Assembly (NCBI RefSeq): GCF_900111305.1
Contig: NZ_FOGS01000015.1
Span: 1-49,438 of the forward strand
Length of the DNA stretch: 49,438 nucleotides
From: Vreelandella subterranea
GTDB taxonomy: Bacteria > Pseudomonadota > Gammaproteobacteria > Pseudomonadales > Halomonadaceae
Direction of reading: 5' to 3'
This document shows, one piece after another, positions 43,886 to 49,438 of the stretch. The translations under genes were made by a program, and so were the position numbers. The notes beneath the pieces were generated by a model, which had not been told where the DNA came from, searched no databases, and saw nothing but the letters and a program-made list of their open reading frames with translations. Each line of letters starts with the position of its first letter. Position 1 is the first letter of the stretch.

Positions 43886-45602
43886 GACCGGCTTTTTCTC
43901 GCAGGAAGTCGATAATCTGCTCGGCAGGCACCATGGTGGCATCGCTGTCACGGCGGCCTTTGTATTCGAGTTCGCCGTTGTCCAGGCTGCGGTCGCCAAT
44001 GACCAGGCGATGGGGAATGCCCATGAGTTCCAGGTCGGCAAATTTAACCCCTGGGCGCGTGTCGCGGTCATCCAGCAACACATCCAGGCCAGCGGCACTG
44101 AGCGCTTGGTAAAGGCGCTCAGACTCTTCGCGCACCCGCTGGGACTTGTGAGCATTCATGGGGACGAGCGCCACTTGGAAAGGGGCAATGGCATTGGGCC
44201 AAATGATGCCAGCGTCGTCATGATTCTGCTCGATAGCAGCCGCCACCACCCGGGTAATGCCAATGCCATAGCAACCCATCCAGGGGTGGCTGGTTTTACC
44301 ATTATCGCCGAGCACGTTGGCATCCATGGCTTGCGAGTATTTCTGGCCCAGTTGGAAGACATGGCCCACTTCGATACCGCGCTTGATCGACAGCGTGCCC
44401 TGTCCGTCTGGTGAAGGATCACCTTCAACCACATTGCGCAGGTCGGCAATCTCTGGCAAGGGCGTGTCGCGCTCCCAGTTGATACCAAAATAGTGTTTGT
44501 GGTCGGTATTGGCACCGGCACCAAAATCGCTCATCAGTGCCACGCTGCGGTCGATGATGATGGGCAGCTCGAGGCCTACTGGGCCAAGCGAACCGGGACC
44601 TGCGCCAACCACGGCGCGAATTTCTTCCTCGCTGGCCATGGTCAATGGCGTTGCTACCTTGGGGTGGTTCTCCGCCTTGACTTCGTTCAGCTCGTGGTCA
44701 CCGCGCACCAGCAGGGCGATGAGCTGGCCATCGGCACCCTTCACGATCAGTGTCTTGATGGTTTTCTCGATGGGCAGACCAAACTGCTCGACCAGCGTTG
44801 CGATGGTTTTAGCGTCGGGCGTGTCGACCAGACGCATTTCTTCCTTGGGGGCTTCGCGCGAGGCATTGCTATTCAGCGGGGCAGGTATTGCCTCGGCTTT
44901 TTCCATGTTGGCAGCGTAGTCCGAGCCATCGGAGAACACAATATCGTCCTCGCCCGAGTCGGCCAGGACGTGAAACTCATGCGACCCCGTACCACCGATC
45001 GAACCGTTGTCGGCAATCACCGGGCGGAAGTCGAGACCCAAACGGGTGAAGATGCGCGAGTAGGCATCGTACATACCCTGGTAAGTTTCCTTGAGCGATG
45101 CCTCGTCCAGATGGAAGGAGTAGGCATCTTTCATGATGAACTCCCGCGAGCGCATGACCCCGAAACGCGGGCGAATCTCGTCGCGGAACTTGGTCTGGAT
45201 CTGGTAGAAATTGATCGGCAGCTGCTTATAGCTGGCGATTTCTTTGCGCACCAGGTCTGTGATGACTTCCTCGTGGGTAGGGCCAACGCAGTAGTCGCGG
45301 GCATGGCGGTCTTTAAAGCGTAAAAGCTCAGGACCGTACTCTTCCCAGCGACCGGATTCCTGCCAGAGCTCGGCTGGCTGAACCGCGGGCATCAACACTT
45401 CCTGGGCACCGGCGTTGTTCATTTCCTCTCGTACGATGGTTTCCACTTTACGCAGCGTGCGCAGGCCCAGCGGCAGCCAGGTATAAAGGCCCGAGGTGAG
45501 GCGGCGGATCATGCCCGCGCGCAGCATGAGCTGGTGGCTGATCACCTCGGCGTCCGCCGGGGTTTCTTTCAGGGTGGCAATGAGTAGTTGGCTGGCGCGC
45601 AT
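43866..45602 (-). CDS. proS: Prolyl-tRNA synthetase
   Basis: A 578-residue class II synthetase of the bacterial type with the editing insertion (E. coli ProS is 572). ATG 45602 gives [26 protein letters not shown], matching the family start; the frame opens 18 codons earlier. Motif 2 lies in [25 protein letters not shown], motif 3 in [14 protein letters not shown]. The editing domain (about 230-390) and the C-terminal anticodon domain ([31 protein letters not shown]) are present. It charges tRNA-Pro. It is upstream of the transglycosylase. Confidence 0.97.
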   Translation of the reverse strand: MRASQLLIATLKETPADAEVISHQLMLRAGMIRRLTSGLYTWLPLGLRTLRKVETIVREEMNNAGAQEVLMPAVQPAELWQESGRWEEYGPELLRFKDRHARDYCVGPTHEEVITDLVRKEIASYKQLPINFYQIQTKFRDEIRPRFGVMRSREFIMKDAYSFHLDEASLKETYQGMYDAYSRIFTRLGLDFRPVIADNGSIGGTGSHEFHVLADSGEDDIVFSDGSDYAANMEKAEAIPAPLNSNASREAPKEEMRLVDTPDAKTIATLVEQFGLPIEKTIKTLIVKGADGQLIALLVRGDHELNEVKAENHPKVATPLTMASEEEIRAVVGAGPGSLGPVGLELPIIIDRSVALMSDFGAGANTDHKHYFGINWERDTPLPEIADLRNVVEGDPSPDGQGTLSIKRGIEVGHVFQLGQKYSQAMDANVLGDNGKTSHPWMGCYGIGITRVVAAAIEQNHDDAGIIWPNAIAPFQVALVPMNAHKSQRVREESERLYQALSAAGLDVLLDDRDTRPGVKFADLELMGIPHRLVIGDRSLDNGELEYKGRRDSDATMVPAEQIIDFLREKAGLAPNGQ

Positions 45603-45783
45603 GGGCGAGAGCATTCCTTGTTGATGGGGTGGACCCGTTATCGTTCGTTGCGACATTGTACGGCCAAGCGGTTAAGGCGGCAAAATTGCGCTGAGATTAC
45701 CCAAGCTGACTTATCCGTTCGGTGTGCTAAAATCAGCGGGTTTTAACCCTATACACAATTGATTATTAACGGGGAGACCCTGC

Positions 45784-46218
45784 ATGCAACGCACAGTTAA
45801 CCAGTGGTTGAAGGGGGCCGTCATTGGCGCGGCGGTTGTCGCCATCAGCGGTTGCGGAACGCTTTTTCACCCGGAAAGAAAAGGTCAATTGGGTGGCGAT
45901 ATTGACCCTGCCGTGGCAGTGGCCAATGGCGTTGGGCTGCTCTTCTTTATTGTCCCCGGCGTGATTGCCTACGCCGTGGATTTCTCCAATGGCACGATTT
46001 ACCTGCCCAGCCGGACAAGCAGCGATATCGAGATGCAGTCGCTGGGTGACGACATGGACATAGCCTCGCTGGAAAAGGTGCTGTCTGAACAGGCTGGGCA
46101 GCCGGTGACGCTGAAGAATGAATTGGTCAAGGTCGAACAGGTGGATAGCCTCGAAGAAGCGCTGGCCATGGTGCGTATGTCGGGCATCATGGATGACGAT
46201 CGTCTATCGGCGATGTAA
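45784..46218 (+). CDS. Small lipoprotein of unknown function
   Basis: A 144-residue protein with a lipoprotein signal ending AISGC (Cys about residue 24). The next part, GQLGGDIDPAVAVANGVGLLFFIVPGVIAYAVDFSNGTIYLP, includes a second hydrophobic segment (about 47-66) and matches a common family of gammaproteobacterial envelope proteins (GDID.....NG.GLLFF..PG..A..VD...GTIYLP) without known role. The C-terminal half is acidic and helical. ATG 45784 follows ACGGGGAG. It is divergent from proS across a 181-bp gap and convergent with the amidase, two bases apart. Confidence 0.8.
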   Translation: MQRTVNQWLKGAVIGAAVVAISGCGTLFHPERKGQLGGDIDPAVAVANGVGLLFFIVPGVIAYAVDFSNGTIYLPSRTSSDIEMQSLGDDMDIASLEKVLSEQAGQPVTLKNELVKVEQVDSLEEALAMVRMSGIMDDDRLSAM

Positions 46219-46220
46219 TT

Positions 46221-47636
46221 TCAAGCGTTTTGAGGGAGGTTGGGAACAGAGGGGAAACGCGGCGGATGTGCTTCCATGAAGGCATGGCAGGCGCGAAGTA
46301 CCCGCACATCGTCGAACTTGCCGCCGGACAGTTGAAAACCTACCGGCAGGCCGCGGTCAGTAAAGCCGCAGGGAACCGAGGCAGAAGGTTGCTGGCTGAG
46401 ATTGAAGGGGTAAGAGAACGGTGCCCATTCTTCCCAATCGCGCATGCCGCTTCCCGGCGGGACCTCCCGGTTGATGTCAAACGGCATGACGGCCACCGCT
46501 GGCGTCATGATCAGGTGGTACTGCTGATTGAAATGCTCGAGTCGCCGGGTCAGTTCGGCCCTGTCCGACAGCGCATGAAAGAGATCAAGGGCGCTCCACG
46601 TTTCGGCTTCGCGAGCATTGGCCACCATGCCCGGGTCGAGCTGGTCACGCTTTTCTTGATCCATTTGCTGCCATTGGGCCAGGGAAGCGGTGAACCAGAT
46701 CTTGCGGAAGGTATCCAGGGGTGATGTGAAGTCAGGGTCCACTTCGACGATTTCAGCACCCAATGCTTGCATTTTATGGGCGGCTTCTTTCACCTGGCTG
46801 GCAATCTGCGGATCGACATTCGCGTAGCCGAGATCGGCAGAGTAACCAATGCGAAGCCCCTCGAGACTTTTATTCAAATCGCTTCCCCAGCAGTCGGGCT
46901 GACCTCTGGTCGCATAAGGGTCGCGATAGTCATAGCGTCCCATCACGTTCAGCATGCTCGCCGCATCACGTACCGAGCGGGTTAACGGCCCCAGGTGTGA
47001 AAGCGTTGGCTCTTGGGCTGGCGGCCATTGAGGAGTCCAGCCAAAGGTAGGCTTGAAGCCAAATACGCCGGTAAAGGCAGCGGGAATGCGAATTGAGCCC
47101 CCCGAATCGCCGCCCTGGTGAAGGACACCCATGTTAAGGGCGGCCGCTGCGGCGGCTCCCCCTGAGGACCCGCCGGGCGTCAGACGGGTATCCCAGGGGT
47201 TACAGGTGGCGCCAAAAACACGATTATCGGTGACGGCTTTCCAGCCAAATTCAGGTGTGTTGGTCTTGCCGAGAAAAATTGCACCGGCCTCGCGCAGCAG
47301 CCGCGCAGGCGGCGCATCGGTATCGCAAAGTGCCGTCGAGGACGTCAATGAACCCGCACGGCAGGGCATGCCCGCCACTTCGGTCAAGTCCTTCATTGAC
47401 ACTGGAATCCCATCAATAGGGCTCAGCGGTTTCCCCTGTTGCCAGCGACGAGTCGAGGCTTTGGCAGCCTCTTCGGCGCCTTCAGCATCCACATAGACAT
47501 AGGCGTTGACAGCCTCGTTAAAACGGTCAATGCGACCCAGGGCGGCGCGAGTGGCTTCAAGGGGGGATGCCTTTCGCGACTCGAAGAGCTGGTTGAGAGT
47601 TTGCGCATCTAAGGTGCCAAGGTCCGTATCACTCAT
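46221..47636 (-). CDS. Amidase (amidase signature family)
   Basis: A 471-residue enzyme; ATG 47636 follows AAGGAG, and the frame opens seven codons earlier. The Ser-cisSer-Lys triad can be placed: Lys in IPVSMKDL (about 79), the cis-Ser and Ser in GGSSGG and GGDSGGSIRIPAAF (about 155 and 179). The glycine-rich signature GGSSGGAAAAAALN is complete. It hydrolyses an amide whose nature is not shown; family members act on many substrates, and it is not a GatA because gatB/gatC are absent. It is convergent with the small lipoprotein gene. Confidence 0.9.
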   Translation of the reverse strand: MSDTDLGTLDAQTLNQLFESRKASPLEATRAALGRIDRFNEAVNAYVYVDAEGAEEAAKASTRRWQQGKPLSPIDGIPVSMKDLTEVAGMPCRAGSLTSSTALCDTDAPPARLLREAGAIFLGKTNTPEFGWKAVTDNRVFGATCNPWDTRLTPGGSSGGAAAAAALNMGVLHQGGDSGGSIRIPAAFTGVFGFKPTFGWTPQWPPAQEPTLSHLGPLTRSVRDAASMLNVMGRYDYRDPYATRGQPDCWGSDLNKSLEGLRIGYSADLGYANVDPQIASQVKEAAHKMQALGAEIVEVDPDFTSPLDTFRKIWFTASLAQWQQMDQEKRDQLDPGMVANAREAETWSALDLFHALSDRAELTRRLEHFNQQYHLIMTPAVAVMPFDINREVPPGSGMRDWEEWAPFSYPFNLSQQPSASVPCGFTDRGLPVGFQLSGGKFDDVRVLRACHAFMEAHPPRFPSVPNLPQNA

Positions 47637-48024
47637 TTCACTCTCCTTGTTGGTCATGACTCAGAAGGGGCTCTCCAAAGCCTAATGTACGGGTCGATCA
47701 GCGTCTAACCCACCTCACGCACTACTTATCACCCAAGTCGGCTACCGGTACATGCCCTGTGATAAGTGGCGGACAAAAATTCCTTCCAAGGCGTGACCTA
47801 AGCTAAATTTATGAATAGAGTGTGATGGAACAAAGCAAAGCAAGCGGGCACGCGAATTTTGTATATGCTGCCAAGTGGCCAGGTTGATGCATTGTAAAAC
47901 AATGGGTTATAGGGGGAGACTTGCTTGATAATCTCAATAAATGCATCGGCACTTTCATTGAGATTGTTCAGTCGGACGTATAATCGCTGTTAGGCCTATC
48001 GATTGATCATTATTGGGAGTGAAG
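47637..48024. other. Gene-free stretch before the nuclease cassette: inverted repeats, promoter candidates
   Basis: No coding frame is credible. A 9-bp inverted repeat ACTTATCAC/GTGATAAGT spans 47724-47767. TTGATG (47884-47889) and TTATAG (47907-47912) at 17 bp may be a promoter, with CATTGT AAA ACAATG symmetric between them. A second candidate is TTGAGA (47958-47963) with TATAAT (47979-47984), overlapped by a perfect 9-bp inverted repeat AATCTCAAT/ATTGAGATT (47930-47965). Composition turns AT-rich from about 47800, as in the cassette. Confidence 0.45.
47893..47995 (+). other. Possible decayed attC or attI site before the nuclease cassette
   Basis: GTTAGGC at 47989-47995 fits the integron core site GTTRRRY exactly and lies 29 bp before the cassette start codon, the position expected for the end of an upstream attC or an attI. 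A matching left arm may be AAC at 47898-47900 followed by TTATA (47907-47911), pairing with TATAA (47979-47983); the hairpin AATCTCAAT/ATTGAGATT is nested inside. The arms are shorter and poorer than in the other three sites, so this is weak. Confidence 0.35.
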
Positions 48025-49062
48025 GTGTTAGATTTCGGAGAACTACCAAAGGATGGGACGAGATTCGAGCAACTCGTTCGAGAGATTTTATTAAAGAAGG
48101 GGCTAAGACCTCATTGGACTGGAGTTGGGCCAGATAGTGGGCGTGACTTATTAGTAGAAGAAGAAATGAATAGCCAAATAGAAAATACGAAACGGCTTTG
48201 GCTCGTTGACTGCAAGCATTATGCAGCATCCGGAAAGGTAGTTGGCATAAATGATGTTACCGATATTCGTGACAGGTGTGAGCGTATCGGAACACAAGGA
48301 TTTCTTTTAGTTTGTTCAACAACTGTTTCATCTGAGCTTTCACGAAAACTCGATGAAATAGACAAAAATACCGGTATTGCCACAAAAGTTTGGGACTCAA
48401 TAACGATCGAGAAATTGTTGCTCAACCCAGTTTCTTATTCGGTAGCGCAGCAGTTCTTTCCGGTTTCATTAGCATCACCAGCGTGGAGAATGTTCTACAC
48501 TGAGCGAGAAGAGCGTTGGATGGCGCACTTTGAGGGCTACTTTCTATATGTTGAAAGCCGCTCTGGGATTGAGCCTCCATCACTAGTTGCCCTCGAGTCG
48601 ATTGTGCGTGAACTTGAAAACGTGGATCTTGGCAAAAATGAGTCCCTTCGAATTCGTGCAATCTGGCACGATACGCCCAATGGTCCTTTCTATAGCGTTG
48701 CTGCTGATTATCTGGTTCCGTGTGAAGAACCGCCAGCTATGTCTCCCTCCGATATTATGAATCAGCTTGACGAGTGCTGTGTTAACGGTGGCCACGTTGT
48801 CTGGCATATCAAACTTCAAATAACGATACCTCAGTCAGACTACTATTCTCCTGATGATCCTGAATACTACACTTTGTTTAAAAAGCCTCTTTTTCATGCG
48901 TTTTACGGAATCGGTGACCTGTCTGAAATGACAGAGTTTGATAGGTGGACAAATCAACAGCCGCCTTTGATCAGAACGTTCAATGATCAATTAATCTGGA
49001 GCAACGAAAAAGAGAAATTTGGTTACACTAGTATGGGCGGTTTGGAATGCAGGGTTCTTTGA
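48025..49062 (+). CDS. Mrr-like restriction endonuclease fold protein in an integron cassette
   Basis: A 345-residue protein. GTG 48025 is preferred, with GGGAG 5 bp before it; TTG 48013 and GTG 48019 are possible. The N-terminal ~120 residues show a PD-(D/E)xK nuclease of the Mrr type: an early FE (14-15) in the first helix, then GPDSGRDLL with Asp41, and WLVDCKHY with Asp62-x-Lys64, followed by a helix and strand (GFLLVCSTTVS). This would cut DNA, perhaps foreign or modified DNA. The C-terminal ~220 residues are not recognised. It is AT-rich, and its TGA is directly followed by an attC, so it is a mobile cassette gene. No methyltransferase partner is near. Confidence 0.82.
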   Translation: MLDFGELPKDGTRFEQLVREILLKKGLRPHWTGVGPDSGRDLLVEEEMNSQIENTKRLWLVDCKHYAASGKVVGINDVTDIRDRCERIGTQGFLLVCSTTVSSELSRKLDEIDKNTGIATKVWDSITIEKLLLNPVSYSVAQQFFPVSLASPAWRMFYTEREERWMAHFEGYFLYVESRSGIEPPSLVALESIVRELENVDLGKNESLRIRAIWHDTPNGPFYSVAADYLVPCEEPPAMSPSDIMNQLDECCVNGGHVVWHIKLQITIPQSDYYSPDDPEYYTLFKKPLFHAFYGIGDLSEMTEFDRWTNQQPPLIRTFNDQLIWSNEKEKFGYTSMGGLECRVL

Positions 49063-49139
49063 GCCTAACCAGTAGCGTCAGTCGGACCGTTTTGTCACGC
49101 TGCGCGCAACAAAACGGCCGCTGCGCATGGCGTTGAGGC
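49063..49139 (+). other. Integron attC recombination site after nuclease gene
   Basis: A 77-bp imperfect palindrome starting at the base after the stop. The left arm GCCTAAC (49063-49069), spacer, GCGTCAG; the right arm CTGCGC (49121-49126), spacer, GTTGAGGC (49132-49139). GCG(T)CAG pairs with CTGCGC with one extra T, the standard extrahelical base. An inner stem CCGTTTTG/CAAAACGG is perfect. The recombination point is G49132/T49133. The last bases may already belong to the IS that follows. Confidence 0.85.
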
Positions 49140-49438
49140 TGTAGAAAAACCCCGCTGGCCCCTAAGTTTTGATAGGATCGAGGAAACAGACGAGGAGTGG
49201 TCAGCATGCCGCGCTTCAAGGCTTATAACTACGATCAGAACGCCATGGTGGTGATCAATTACCAAGATCAGCTCCAGCCAGGCACCTTCGAACACGCCGT
49301 ACACTACCTGATCGAGCACAAGCTCGATTTATCCGTTTTCCATCCCAAGTATCGAAACGACGCGACCGGTCGGCTGGCCTATGATCCGGCCATCTTGTTG
49401 AAGATCATCCTGTTTGCTTACTCAAAAGGCATCACCTC
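49135..49438 (+). mobile_element. IS1182-type insertion sequence, left end only
   Basis: From about 49135 the sequence GAGGCTGTAGAAAAAC is like the left ends of IS1182/IS5-group elements, and it is followed 70 bp later by a transposase start. The left boundary overlaps the final bases of attC, so the element inserted at or very near the cassette recombination point. The right end lies beyond the window. Confidence 0.65.
49206..49438 (+). CDS. IS1182-family transposase, N-terminal part
   Basis: The ATG at 49206 opens a frame that runs to the window end (77 residues seen). MPRFKAYNYDQNAMVVINYQ and the later PGTFEHAVHYLIEHKLDLSVF..KYRND.TGRLAYDPAILLKIILFAYSKGI match the N-terminal DUF772-type domain of IS1182 transposases almost throughout. 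GACGAGGAG upstream serves as ribosome site. The DDE catalytic part is outside the window. It would move its own element. Confidence 0.88.
   Translation, partial: MPRFKAYNYDQNAMVVINYQDQLQPGTFEHAVHYLIEHKLDLSVFHPKYRNDATGRLAYDPAILLKIILFAYSKGIT

Noticed and set aside
47724..47767. 9-bp inverted repeat ACTTATCAC/GTGATAAGT near TCTAAC as a further attC
   Set aside because: There is no GTT box after the right arm and no extrahelical base, so it is only noted as an inverted repeat.
47930..47965. AATCTCAAT/ATTGAGATT hairpin as a complete attC by itself
   Set aside because: The arms are perfectly paired without the extra base, and no AAC box precedes the left arm; it may be an operator or the inner stem of a larger decayed site.

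Overview
The window reads as a chromosomal segment of a salt-adapted, aerobic gammaproteobacterium, most like Halomonas and relatives (inference). The grounds are moderately GC-rich coding DNA, dense short-gap operons with AGGAG-type ribosome sites, a complete seven-gene Mrp (Mnh) Na+/H+ antiporter operon, a CPA1 Na+/H+ antiporter, a YrbG-type Ca2+/Na+ antiporter, an MscS channel, and the overall gene set (IalB, ExoD, AmpG, TopB, ProS, DUF3034). No rRNA, tRNA, CRISPR array or prophage was recognised.

Both ends are accessory DNA. At the left an ISL3-type insertion sequence (1-336) interrupts a gene of which only the last codons remain (337-430). An integron attC site (431-488), an AT-rich gene of unknown function (512-1570) and a second, long Vibrio-type attC (1567-1691) follow, so this is an integron gene cassette with no integrase visible nearby. 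At the right, an AT-rich Mrr-like nuclease gene (48025-49062) is followed at once by a third attC (49063-49139), into whose edge an IS1182-type element is inserted (49135 to the window end). The chromosomal core lies between these two patches.

Core, left part (2086-14135): a Crp/Fnr regulator, an IalB-like periplasmic protein, a wrecked htrA/degP gene that has lost its 5' end and its catalytic serine, ExoD, a fusion of a degenerate metallophosphoesterase with a GT4 glycosyltransferase, a TVP38/DedA-like membrane protein, a CaCA antiporter, a PAS-GGDEF-EAL protein, a 2-oxoglutarate/Fe(II) dioxygenase and an MscS channel. A decayed copy of the antiporter 3' end lies at 14190-14272.

Core, middle (14278-30942): DUF2254 and LysE-type membrane proteins, DUF2784, a SixA-CHAD fusion, a cytoplasmic-looking subtilase followed by a stand-alone propeptide-like small protein, a methyltransferase, a CPA1 antiporter, MgtC, topoisomerase III, an ABC1 kinase, a GNAT acetyltransferase, a SEC-C protein, AmpG and a SlyD-like isomerase.

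Core, right part (31148-47636): the mnhABCDEFG operon; a small secreted protein paired with an intact GGDEF diguanylate cyclase; and, converging on these, a four-gene operon encoding a cupredoxin-like protein, a membrane sensor EAL phosphodiesterase, a DUF3034 beta-barrel and a lipoprotein truncated haemoglobin. A lytic transglycosylase, prolyl-tRNA synthetase, a small lipoprotein and an amidase complete it. The c-di-GMP genes are split cleanly: the stand-alone GGDEF is intact, while both EAL proteins carry broken GGDEF motifs. The most unusual items are the integron cassettes, the cupredoxin/PDE/DUF3034/globin operon, the subtilase plus propeptide pair and the phosphoesterase-glycosyltransferase fusion.
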